Translations under genes and position numbers: made by a program
NCBI GenBank assembly: GCA_016282015.1
Contig: JAEEJS010000004.1
Coordinates: forward strand, 82,186-146,185
DNA from: Bacteroidales bacterium
GTDB taxonomy: Bacteria; Bacteroidota; Bacteroidia; Bacteroidales; F082
Length of the DNA: 64,000 nucleotides
Direction: 5' to 3'
The notes under the pieces: generated by a model
The model's input: the letters and a program-made list of their open reading frames with translations, nothing else
What the model was told of the DNA's origin: nothing
Database searches by the model: none
Part shown: one piece after another, positions 21,118 through 30,311 of the stretch
Numbering within the stretch: the stretch's first letter is position 1
How the letters are laid out: each line of letters starts with the position of its first letter

Positions 21118-22977
21118 TTAATTTTGAATACTTACAACCTTCATGCAACAATTTTTGCAGTCAAAATCGAGGCGGAAACGGCCGTGGTCGTTACTGATAT
21201 ACAAGGGAGTGGCAGGTTTGCCCGTCTCTTTGGAGCACATACCGTTGGCATAGCGTATGCAGTGTTTGGTTGTCATGGCCACTATCTCACCCTCTGGCAT
21301 GCTTTTCTCCAAACCGTCTTCAATGTGTGTGACGCCGTGTTTTTCGTAGAATTTACGCGACAGGGAATTGGTGACGTTGCCCATATAGGACAGGTTTGTC
21401 GCCGGGTAATCCGCCTGTAAATCCGCACGGCCTTGCATCTCTGAGGTACGTGATACACGATGTTTTGAAATCAACGCCTTCTCCAACTCCTCCACCAGTT
21501 GGCGTTTCATCTCGCCCAGCACCGATGCCGGGATGAAATACACCTCCCTGAAATTGGTTCCCACCTCTGTGACCGTAAATTTGGTGTCGCCCCATTGCGA
21601 CAGCTTGGTGCGGATGTTTTCTACTGCCTTTTCAGGGTTTTTTGCCAGGTCTTTTTGGCATTTTACGGATACGCTTGCACTGACGCCATCTGCAGTAATT
21701 GCTGTAAGTTGCAGCCCGTCGTCAGTATCGAGTGTTTGCAATTTGCTTGCAATTTTCCTATTGCCGGCGGAAGCCTCAACAGCACGCTGCCAAACTATGT
21801 CGAAGTTTCTATACAATGGGATTTTTTCACCAAGGGTGAAAGCTTTCGCTTCACTCGGAGAAATCTCCTTTGAACACAAGATAATGTTCCCTTCTAACCC
21901 ATTGACATTAAATCCTTGCAACTGATTATCATTATCCAAGAAACAGAGGCCGTCGCCGTTGTGCAGCTCGACGTTTTTCAAAAGACTGACAGTCAGGCGT
22001 TTGCCTTCGATTTTCTTGATTTCGCCTATATGCTCACCCATCGATTTCGGAGTGAACGGAGCATCGATGTTTTTCTGACGGCCGTGCGCGAAATAGTCAG
22101 TGAAACCACGTGAAAACGACTTTTCAAGGTTCGTCTCGAACGATGGCGAAGAGACACCTCTCGAGGCCCGCTCCAAATCCGGGCGGCGTTCGATGATTTC
22201 ATCGATGGCTCGACGGTAATAAGCTGTCGTATTCTTCACATAGTCAGCATCTTTCAAGCGACCCTCGATTTTGAACGAGGTGATGCCGGCATCAATCAAC
22301 TCTTCGAGATTCTTGGAGTTGTTCATGTCGCGAAGCGATAGCAGATGACGGCCTGCCACCAACACCTTGCCGTTCTCGTCTTCCAGATTCCACTTCAGGC
22401 GGCAGGGCTGGGCACAGGCTCCGCGGTTGGCCGAACGGCGTCCGATAATATGGCTTAGATAGCATTGTCCGCTGTAGCTGACACACAGAGCGCCATGTAC
22501 GAAAAACTCCAGAGGTACAGTGGTTTTCGAACGGATGTCTTTTATATCGTTTACACTTAATTCTCTTGCCAAAACCACCTGTTTGAATCCCACATCTTCC
22601 AAAAACTTCACCTTTTCGGCCGACACATTGTGGCATTGGGTGGAGGCATGCAGTTCGATGGGAGGCAGATCCATCTCCAACAGAGCCATATCCTGCACTA
22701 TAAGGGCGTTGACACCGGCATTGTAGCAGTCCCAGGCAATTTTGCGGGCCTGCTCCAACTCATTGTCAAACAGTAGAGTGTTGAGGGTTACATACACTTT
22801 TACCCCGAAAATTGCGGCATAATCACAGAGCTTGGCTATGTCTTCCATGCTGTTGCCGGCTTTTTCGCGCGCACCGAAACCCGGACCGCCTATGTAAACC
22901 GCATCGGCTCCGTGGTTGATGGCGGCCAGTCCGACCTCAAAGTTTTTAGCAGGTGAAAGCAGCTCTATTTTTCTCAT
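21118..22977 (-). CDS. Peptidase U32 family protein (YegQ/TrhP-like)
   Basis: MRKIELLSPAKNFEVGLAAINHGADAVYIGGPGFGAREKAGN..., VFVHGALCVSYSGQCYLS-type motif; start moved to 22977. Confidence 0.9.
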   Translation of the reverse strand: MRKIELLSPAKNFEVGLAAINHGADAVYIGGPGFGAREKAGNSMEDIAKLCDYAAIFGVKVYVTLNTLLFDNELEQARKIAWDCYNAGVNALIVQDMALLEMDLPPIELHASTQCHNVSAEKVKFLEDVGFKQVVLARELSVNDIKDIRSKTTVPLEFFVHGALCVSYSGQCYLSHIIGRRSANRGACAQPCRLKWNLEDENGKVLVAGRHLLSLRDMNNSKNLEELIDAGITSFKIEGRLKDADYVKNTTAYYRRAIDEIIERRPDLERASRGVSSPSFETNLEKSFSRGFTDYFAHGRQKNIDAPFTPKSMGEHIGEIKKIEGKRLTVSLLKNVELHNGDGLCFLDNDNQLQGFNVNGLEGNIILCSKEISPSEAKAFTLGEKIPLYRNFDIVWQRAVEASAGNRKIASKLQTLDTDDGLQLTAITADGVSASVSVKCQKDLAKNPEKAVENIRTKLSQWGDTKFTVTEVGTNFREVYFIPASVLGEMKRQLVEELEKALISKHRVSRTSEMQGRADLQADYPATNLSYMGNVTNSLSRKFYEKHGVTHIEDGLEKSMPEGEIVAMTTKHCIRYANGMCSKETGKPATPLYISNDHGRFRLDFDCKNCCMKVVSIQN

Positions 22978-23005
22978 TCTGAAACTTTTTTGCAAATATA
23001 CAAAA

Positions 23006-24700
23006 TTATGCCTTACGCCTGACAAAGAATAAACTTCCCACGTCAACCAGCTCACCATCGTACAACTCTATGATTTTCATGCCGTTGCGTCGGATAAACT
23101 TTCTCAGTTCCTTACATTCTTTGAGATGTTTCAGAGCTCCGCACACCACCATAGTGTCGCCGTACAGTCCGCAGCAGCCCGGGAAAAAGCCGTGTTCGTG
23201 TCCGGGAAGCGTTATTTGATGGGGGTCAACATAGAAAACATTGCAACCGCACATTTCCGCACCCTTTTTTATACCCAGGTCGGAGGTGATGAAATTCCGC
23301 TCGTCCAGGGCCAACAGATTGCAGCGTGTATATCCCTGATTTACATCTATTTGCACGGTTTTTGTCGATATTTTTCCGTACAATTCCAATATCTTTTTGT
23401 CTGTATATTTCAGGTTATGGACCAACATATTTCCCACTCCTACGGCATTGTAAGGCACAGTTTCTGGATAAGCGTGTCCAACCGGTTTAACACCTTTTAC
23501 AACCTTAATGCCCTCGGGCAGGGAAATATCGACGTTTTCCGCGCAAATAACTGATTCACAATGTCTTTCATCCTTACAAAAGAAGAAAATGTCGGGATGG
23601 GCCGAAATTGACGGATAAGCCTTGTCGGAAGGGTTCAGCCAAACCACCGCCCCCATCTCAACCAAACGCTGCCTGGCCTGCTCGGGCATGGAGGCGCTGG
23701 CGATTATCGCGACCTCGTCCCGGTCGGGACTGAGTGGAGCCTTACCTTCCTTTTTGATTACTACCTTTTTGTACCGCTCCTGCAGCTTCTTTTTGTTCTC
23801 ACCCTTATACCCTATGGCATGATTCAGCTGATTTTCAGGCACTTCTATTACAATCTCAGCCGATTTACCTTCTATTTTATCGAATTTCCGGCCCCAGACA
23901 CGGCTGAGCACCATCTCGGCGAAGTTGTTGTGGTAAGGTCCGGCAACGTAAGCCTCGCCGTTTAAATCTTCAGAGGTGTGAAGCCCGATGCGGAGCACCT
24001 TCACTCCGTTTTCAGTGAAATACTCATAAAGCGCAGCCGACTGCTCCACCGCCTCGTTTATAGGCAAAGGAGTGTATTGCCCCTCACGGTAAAGCCTTTC
24101 CAACTCGGTATCTTTCACAACTATGCAGGGGTAAATCCTGGTTTCCTTAGCTCCCAGCCGGACTATGTCGCTGGCCGTTTGCATGTCTTTTTCGAAGGAA
24201 TCGTACGGCAGACCTATCATCATCTGCAGGCCAAGCGTTATGCCCTCGGCCAAAATCGCCTGTGAGGCATTCTCTATGTCTTTAAATGTATGGCCACGGC
24301 CCACCTTAAGCAAAACAGTGTCGTCGGTGGACTGGGCGCCCAACTCTATGTTTTTCATACCGAAGCCCTTCAGCTCCCTCACCCTTTTCTGATCGATATA
24401 ATCGGGACGGGTGCTGCATCTGATGCCGTCGACCAGCCCCTTTTCGAGATAGGGCTGCACTGTTTTTAGGAAATCGTCCTGCATTCCCACAGGCAGTCCG
24501 GTGAAATTTCCGCCGAAAAAGGCCACCTCCACAAGCCTGTCCTGCTCTGTAAACGAAGCCAGATGCTGCTCTATAATTGTCTTAACATCTTGAATGTCAG
24601 GCAATTTCTGCTTTCCAGTTATGCTAAACTGGTTGCAGTAGACGCATCGGTACGGACACGCCAGCTCGGGCAAAAATATGGGAATGTTGTAATGCTTCAT
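23006..24700 (-). CDS. Radical SAM protein (Elp3/YhcC-like) with C-terminal DUF6873/GME-fold-like domain
   Basis: CPYRCVYCNQ (CxxxCxxC); C-terminal ~225 aa with YNAVGVGNMLVHNLKYTD...VNQGYTRCNLLALDERNFITSDLGI...LPGHEHGFFPGCCGLYGDTMVVCG. Confidence 0.8.
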   Translation of the reverse strand: MKHYNIPIFLPELACPYRCVYCNQFSITGKQKLPDIQDVKTIIEQHLASFTEQDRLVEVAFFGGNFTGLPVGMQDDFLKTVQPYLEKGLVDGIRCSTRPDYIDQKRVRELKGFGMKNIELGAQSTDDTVLLKVGRGHTFKDIENASQAILAEGITLGLQMMIGLPYDSFEKDMQTASDIVRLGAKETRIYPCIVVKDTELERLYREGQYTPLPINEAVEQSAALYEYFTENGVKVLRIGLHTSEDLNGEAYVAGPYHNNFAEMVLSRVWGRKFDKIEGKSAEIVIEVPENQLNHAIGYKGENKKKLQERYKKVVIKKEGKAPLSPDRDEVAIIASASMPEQARQRLVEMGAVVWLNPSDKAYPSISAHPDIFFFCKDERHCESVICAENVDISLPEGIKVVKGVKPVGHAYPETVPYNAVGVGNMLVHNLKYTDKKILELYGKISTKTVQIDVNQGYTRCNLLALDERNFITSDLGIKKGAEMCGCNVFYVDPHQITLPGHEHGFFPGCCGLYGDTMVVCGALKHLKECKELRKFIRRNGMKIIELYDGELVDVGSLFFVRRKA

Positions 24701-24759
24701 TGCGACTTCAAAATTGCGAAAAAATATTGAATTATCTTAATACGGTGAAAAATAATTCT

Positions 24760-24767
24760 TATATTTG
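24760..24767 (+). promoter_or_regulatory. Putative -7 element TATATTTG for the 24.8-29.4 kb cluster
   Basis: TAnnTTTG match upstream of the 24805 start. Confidence 0.5.
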
Positions 24768-24804
24768 CAAGTTATTATTGAGAAGCAAACAAATTCTTAA
24801 CATT

Positions 24805-25446
24805 ATGATAAAACATCTGAAAAGCATCATTATCATTGCTATGGTGGCTCTTGTAACAATTTGTGGAGCAACCAGTTGCAAATCATCTGGAAAATTATCA
24901 AAGAAAGAGTACAAGGCCAAAGTTGAACAGGCCACCCGCGACCTCAACGCCATTCTCAACAACCAGACCGAATGGACCTTGGAAGAACAGCAGGCCCGCG
25001 TTGACGAAATCAAGCAGGTCGATTTCTCAAAGAAAAACCCTGAAATCATGGAAATGATCGAGCGCGCCGAAGCCAAGATAGCCAGAGAAATGGCCGAAAG
25101 AGACCGTCTGGCCGAAGAACAGCGCTTAGCCGAGGAACGCCGTCTGCGTGAGTTGGAGGAGCAAAACAAGCCCAAGACCGAACTTACCGACTATTTCAAT
25201 ATGATAGCCAACGCCAAAGACGTCAACACAGCCAACAAGCACATCAAGGACGCCTTGCAGCTGTTCGAGTCGCCTGACGCAGTGGTTCTCATTCTCCTTA
25301 ACAACTACGGTGATTACGACCGTCCGACCACAGCGGTCAACTACCTGAACTACCTGAAAGACCAGAAAAAGGTCACTGTAAAGGTCAACAACATCAAGTA
25401 CAACGAAAATAACAAGATTACAGAACTCGAATTAATCAAGAAGTAA
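24805..25446 (+). CDS. Putative lipoprotein with charged coiled-coil region
   Basis: MIKHLKSIIIIAMVALVTICGATSCKSSGK lipobox; Glu/Arg-rich helix RAEAKIAREMAERDRLAEEQRLAEERRLRELEEQ. Confidence 0.75.
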   Translation: MIKHLKSIIIIAMVALVTICGATSCKSSGKLSKKEYKAKVEQATRDLNAILNNQTEWTLEEQQARVDEIKQVDFSKKNPEIMEMIERAEAKIAREMAERDRLAEEQRLAEERRLRELEEQNKPKTELTDYFNMIANAKDVNTANKHIKDALQLFESPDAVVLILLNNYGDYDRPTTAVNYLNYLKDQKKVTVKVNNIKYNENNKITELELIKK

Positions 25447-25447
25447 T

Positions 25448-26032
25448 ATGAAAAAGTTAGTTTTTGCATTAGCATTCGCATTTTTGGCACTCAGCGGCCA
25501 CCAGCTGTTCGCACAGGAACCTGAGTTGAGCCCGGAGCGCAAACAAGCCATTGACAGTCTGGCACTTGAGAAGGTGCGTGACCTTTCAAAATATGTAAAA
25601 CTCATTGGTTCTAAAAACACTCCTTGGAGCGAGGCCAACAGAGTCATAGACCGTGCCGAAGAGCTCTTCGCCCCTGATGCCGAAATCGGTGTCTCGTCGC
25701 TGGCCAAAACAAAAGTCGAGTATTATAAAGTCCGCAAGTACCTCGAAAGACTGATGCGCCTCAACTACGACCGCGTAGAGATTGACTGGTACAAGATTCA
25801 GTATGTTTCAGACCTGCAACGTCAGCCAGACGGCACATACGTCGGTGTGATTACCGTTTTCCAGACGTTCAAGGGCTATGACGCTGAAGGACGCCTCGTT
25901 TATCAGGACACAACAAAGAAAGACATTACTGTATATGTGAAACGTAAAGAAACGCAAATCGGAGGCCGTCTCATTGGATTCTGGGACGTTATGCTGGGCG
26001 ATATGCGAGTGAAAGAAACGACACATAAATAA
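25448..26032 (+). CDS. Secreted protein of unknown function
   Basis: Signal peptide MKKLVFALAFAFLALSGHQLFAQ; 194 aa; starts 1 nt after the preceding stop. Confidence 0.75.
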   Translation: MKKLVFALAFAFLALSGHQLFAQEPELSPERKQAIDSLALEKVRDLSKYVKLIGSKNTPWSEANRVIDRAEELFAPDAEIGVSSLAKTKVEYYKVRKYLERLMRLNYDRVEIDWYKIQYVSDLQRQPDGTYVGVITVFQTFKGYDAEGRLVYQDTTKKDITVYVKRKETQIGGRLIGFWDVMLGDMRVKETTHK

Positions 26033-26880
26033 TGACTAAGTTTTTGAAAATCATGGTGCCAGTGTTAGTGCTGGCACTATCTTTTAAAGTCGATGCCCAA
26101 GTGGTGGGCAGCCTTGGTGACGTTCAGATGGACGAGACCGAGCTGTACACCATGACAAAGCAGATGAGTCAGTTTATCAACAGGTTCAATTACGAGGAAG
26201 ACCCGTACGGAAAGAGGCTCTACCCTAAGGATGCCGACTACCGCAGCGCTGAAAAACGCAAGGATGCGCTTCCGCTTCTGTTCGACCTGGACAACCCCAG
26301 GACATCGGGCACTTTGCGCGACTTCTTCGTTGAGGACCTCACCAAGAACAACAACCAATTTATGGATTTTTTGGGCGGCGACTGGTTCTCGGAAGTCTCA
26401 GCCAAGTTTATCTGGAAAGGCAAGGAAGTCGACATCAGCCTCATAATGGCCATAGAGAAGGAAGGTTTGGGCTCCAAGTGGGTGATTACCAACGTATTCT
26501 TCTCCGAATTCCAGAAACATTTCCCTCAAGGAGAACTGGCCGAGCGTGAGAAGCATTTTCTGCACCCCATGAGCCACGAGCTCGATTTCATGAACATCTA
26601 CAAGGTGTTCAACGACCCGCAAATCGTTGAATATTACGCCTCAAATGATTACCAGCCCGACTATCTGACCCTGTTTTTCTATGAAATCAAACAGGGCAAT
26701 CTGAAGTTTGACCATGTAGAAAGCGTCAAATTCCACATCTTCCAGATACAGAACTGGTATTTCGAAGTGTCGTGGTTCAACCGCAGCGGCTACAACTCCG
26801 GATGGCTCATATCCAATCTTATTTACCTCAAAAACCCTGAAAAAGAAGTACTTATCAAGCTTTATCAACCGAAAAAATGA
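26032..26880 (+). CDS. Secreted protein of unknown function
   Basis: Signal peptide MTKFLKIMVPVLVLALSFKVDAQ; 1-nt overlap with upstream stop. Confidence 0.75.
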   Translation: MTKFLKIMVPVLVLALSFKVDAQVVGSLGDVQMDETELYTMTKQMSQFINRFNYEEDPYGKRLYPKDADYRSAEKRKDALPLLFDLDNPRTSGTLRDFFVEDLTKNNNQFMDFLGGDWFSEVSAKFIWKGKEVDISLIMAIEKEGLGSKWVITNVFFSEFQKHFPQGELAEREKHFLHPMSHELDFMNIYKVFNDPQIVEYYASNDYQPDYLTLFFYEIKQGNLKFDHVESVKFHIFQIQNWYFEVSWFNRSGYNSGWLISNLIYLKNPEKEVLIKLYQPKK

Positions 26881-29396
26881 AAAGATTTTTAATTGTCGCG
26901 ATTCTTTTATTGTCATGCCAGGGCATTTTCGCTCAAAAGTCAAACCTGAGCAAGGCTGATATTGAAGAGTATTCCAAGCAGATACGAACAATGGTGAAGT
27001 ATCTCGAAGAGACATTCTCCTTCATCGGAAACCCGGAAAACACCGCTCAAGAGAAGGATATAATTTTCCGCGAGAGTTATGCGAAGATATTCCAGGACGA
27101 TGAAGTCCAGATTGAGGACGATCTCGACGATAGCCGCAGCACCAGCATTAACAAGGATGTGCAAGCCTATCTGAAAGACATAGATTTCTTCTTCAAAGAC
27201 GCCACATTCACCCTGAAAGTTGACGATATCAAGCCTCAGACCAACGAAAAAGGCCAAACCTACTTCAAGGTAACCATGATGAGAACCATAGTGGGCCACA
27301 ACGTAGTTGGCGACTCTGTCAACAACAGCCTGAAGAGATTCATGGAGGTGAACGTCGACCCTTCGAAGAAAGACCTCAAGATAGCCAGCATTTACACCAC
27401 CAAGCTCAACGAAACCGAAGAGCTCAGAACCTGGTGGAACAGGATGCCGGCCGCCTGGAAAGCCTTTTTCGGCGACAATCAGTACATTTTCGACAGCATA
27501 GAGCTGGAGAATGTGATTCACATTTTCCGCGACTCCATAGTCGTAGTGGACGACAGCCTGGTGGAGAGCACCATAGCCTGCAACATGCCTGTGCTTTACG
27601 ACAAGCTGACGGGATTTACAAAAATCACCGATGTTGACATCAGTCTCAACACCATGATTTCGTCTCTCGACCCTCTTTACGAGTTGTCTGACCTGCAGAA
27701 CCTCGACTGCTCAGGCACAAGCGTCGAAGACATCTCCCCTATAAGAAACCTCAATAAAATCAATAAGTTGGACATCAGCAACACTGCTGTTACCAACATA
27801 TCCGATTTGAGATACACCAATAACATCAAGATTTTCCGTGCCGACAACGCACATCTCGACAACATCGAGATTATCGGCCTTTACCATCAGCTGACCAACC
27901 TTTCAATAATAGGCACAGACGTCTCGGACATAAGTGTTTTGGGCAATTGCGAACAGCTTATCGACCTCGACATATCGGGCACTAAGGTAACCTCACTCGA
28001 CTCGGTGGAACTGCCGCAGTCATTGCATTTTCTGAACATCAGCAATACTGAAATTTCAGACCTCTCGCCCATTGCCGGACTGGAAAACCTACAGGTGCTC
28101 ATCATAGACAACACCTTGGTTACAGACCTCTCGCCTTTAGCCAATATGAACAAACTCAACGAGTTGATGTGCAGAAACACTGAGGTCAGCGATATCATGC
28201 CTCTCAAAGATCTGCCGCTTTTGGTGAGAATTTACTGCGACAACACCCTTATCGACTCCGAAAAAGCCGAAAGCTTCCGCAATGTGAACCGCCGCACCAT
28301 GGTCATTTACGAAACCAAGGCCCTGCAAGACTGGTGGGACCGTCTGCATGTGTCGTGGAAAAAGACCTTTGCCATACAAAACGGCACCGACATCAACCCC
28401 AGCCCCGAGGAGTTGCATACCATCATCAGCATGAAGTCACTCACTCTGGAGTCGCACTTCCTCGATGCCATGCCGATAGAGAGACTTACCAACCTCGAAA
28501 GCCTCAACATCGAAGGTACAAAGATTATCGACCTGAAACCTCTGCACGGGCTTCACAATCTCAAATATCTCAACCTACGCAACACCAAGGTGTCCGATTT
28601 GTCACCGCTTGCCAACCTTGCCAACCTGGTGGAAATCAACATCGAAAACACCAATGTCTCCAACTTGGAACCTCTTGCCAACATGCCTAATCTGACCAAG
28701 GTCTATGCCGAAAACAGCAAGGTGGATTCAGAGGCTGTGTTCAAGCTGAAGTCAGCCCAACCTGGAGTGACAGTGATTTATCAGAGCGACGAGCTGCGCG
28801 TGTGGTGGAACACCCTCGACAACAGCTGGCGCGAGGTGTTCAGAGGAATAGTCGACATTGACGCCAATCCTAAGGCCGAACAGCTTCAGTCTGTAGCCGA
28901 CATCGAAGAAATCAACGTCGACACCCGCATAATGATAACGACTCTGGAACCTTTGACCAAGCTTATGTTCCTCAAGAAGCTGAAAATCAGCGACAATCAT
29001 ATCACCGATTTGAGCCCGCTGAGCGAGCTGAGAGTGCTGGAGGAGTTACGTATAGACGGCAACGCTATTAACGACCTGACTCCTATCAAGGGCCTCACCT
29101 CTTTGGAAGTGCTTTCAATAGCCAACACCAGCGTTGTCGACATCAACGCCTTGGAAAACCTGACCAAGCTGCGCATAGTCAGCATCGAAAACACCGGCAT
29201 CAAGAACATAAAGGTGCTGTCCAACTGCAACTCGCTGGAAGAGCTGAACATTGCCAACAGCAATGTCAAATCGCTCTCACCTGTCGAGAAAATCGGCAGC
29301 TTGAGATACATCAAGGCATTCAACTCAAAGGTGAAGACAAAGGAAATAGACTCTCTCCGCAAGAAGAGACCCGATCTGAACATCCTTTATCATTAG
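26877..29396 (+). CDS. Secreted leucine-rich-repeat protein with three WWxxxxxxW modules
   Basis: Signal peptide MKRFLIVAILLLSCQGIFAQ; many ~22-aa LRRs (LTNLESLNIEGTKIIDLKPLHGL...); overlaps upstream gene by 4 nt. Confidence 0.85.
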   Translation: MKRFLIVAILLLSCQGIFAQKSNLSKADIEEYSKQIRTMVKYLEETFSFIGNPENTAQEKDIIFRESYAKIFQDDEVQIEDDLDDSRSTSINKDVQAYLKDIDFFFKDATFTLKVDDIKPQTNEKGQTYFKVTMMRTIVGHNVVGDSVNNSLKRFMEVNVDPSKKDLKIASIYTTKLNETEELRTWWNRMPAAWKAFFGDNQYIFDSIELENVIHIFRDSIVVVDDSLVESTIACNMPVLYDKLTGFTKITDVDISLNTMISSLDPLYELSDLQNLDCSGTSVEDISPIRNLNKINKLDISNTAVTNISDLRYTNNIKIFRADNAHLDNIEIIGLYHQLTNLSIIGTDVSDISVLGNCEQLIDLDISGTKVTSLDSVELPQSLHFLNISNTEISDLSPIAGLENLQVLIIDNTLVTDLSPLANMNKLNELMCRNTEVSDIMPLKDLPLLVRIYCDNTLIDSEKAESFRNVNRRTMVIYETKALQDWWDRLHVSWKKTFAIQNGTDINPSPEELHTIISMKSLTLESHFLDAMPIERLTNLESLNIEGTKIIDLKPLHGLHNLKYLNLRNTKVSDLSPLANLANLVEINIENTNVSNLEPLANMPNLTKVYAENSKVDSEAVFKLKSAQPGVTVIYQSDELRVWWNTLDNSWREVFRGIVDIDANPKAEQLQSVADIEEINVDTRIMITTLEPLTKLMFLKKLKISDNHITDLSPLSELRVLEELRIDGNAINDLTPIKGLTSLEVLSIANTSVVDINALENLTKLRIVSIENTGIKNIKVLSNCNSLEELNIANSNVKSLSPVEKIGSLRYIKAFNSKVKTKEIDSLRKKRPDLNILYH

Positions 29397-29401
29397 GAAT
29401 A

Positions 29402-30304
29402 TCAAAGCACCCAAGTGATTGGGAAGCCTTGTTCTTTCATAAACTCATTGGTCTTATCGACATCTTGGGAGAAGCCTAGGAAGAATCCTCCTCCTCCCGA
29501 GCCGCATATCTTTATCTGGAAGCCTGCATCCTCGCGCGTTAGCGAGAAAAGCGGGAGCATATTGTCGGTAATCATAGGGCGTAGCATAACTGTCTGATAA
29601 TATGACAAATGCCTCAAGTTGTCGAAGAAAGCGTCCACTTGGCCTCCGACCAGAGAATCTATGCAACGGCCCACGAAAGGATAGTACAAGTCGTTGAAAG
29701 CCTTTAAATATTTCGGGTTTTCGCGTTGCTCCTTGAAGTAATTGACCAAGGACTTGGTGTCGCTCTTGATACGGCTGTCTATCAGGAAGATATGAATGCC
29801 TTCAGGCATAAAATCCTTCTCCAGTATGTTAATCTGCTTGTCCTCGGTAATCACAAAAGGCTTTCCGAGATAACATTGCAGAGGGTCTAAGCCAGAGCTG
29901 CTGCCGTGGAAACAGTTCTCCATGTCGCCCAAGAACTTTTTCAACTCTATGAGGTCCTCTATCTCTGTCGATTTGAAACGGTCGTACACAGCCGCCGTGA
30001 GGGCTCCGGAGCTACCCACTCCATAGCCTGAAGGTATGCACGAATCCAGGAAGAGGCCTCGTTTAAGCTCGGTCTTAAACTTCTGAATATCAATCTTTTC
30101 GGCGAAACACTCGTTTTCGGCCAAATAATTGGCAAACATATGCAGGCTGCGGTTGGAAGAGTAGTTACGCTTGCCGTGATTGCGCCAAATATAATCCCAA
30201 TGCGACTCGCCTGTGTACAAAGGCATCAGCAGGGCGGGCGAACCGAAAATCATGGAATATTCGCCGAACAAAATGACCTTACCGTAGTATTTTTTTATCT
30301 CCAT
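29402..30304 (-). CDS. GHMP kinase, mevalonate kinase-like
   Basis: YYGKVILFGEYSMIFGSPALLMPL, CIPSGYGVGSSGALTAAVYDRF, KICGSGGGGFFLGF. Confidence 0.8.
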   Translation of the reverse strand: MEIKKYYGKVILFGEYSMIFGSPALLMPLYTGESHWDYIWRNHGKRNYSSNRSLHMFANYLAENECFAEKIDIQKFKTELKRGLFLDSCIPSGYGVGSSGALTAAVYDRFKSTEIEDLIELKKFLGDMENCFHGSSSGLDPLQCYLGKPFVITEDKQINILEKDFMPEGIHIFLIDSRIKSDTKSLVNYFKEQRENPKYLKAFNDLYYPFVGRCIDSLVGGQVDAFFDNLRHLSYYQTVMLRPMITDNMLPLFSLTREDAGFQIKICGSGGGGFFLGFSQDVDKTNEFMKEQGFPITWVL

Positions 30305-30311
30305 GGCAGAA

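Noticed and set aside
26940-27521. 193-aa minus-strand ORF opposite the LRR protein
   Set aside because: Antisense shadow; the LRR frame has periodic repeats and a signal peptide.
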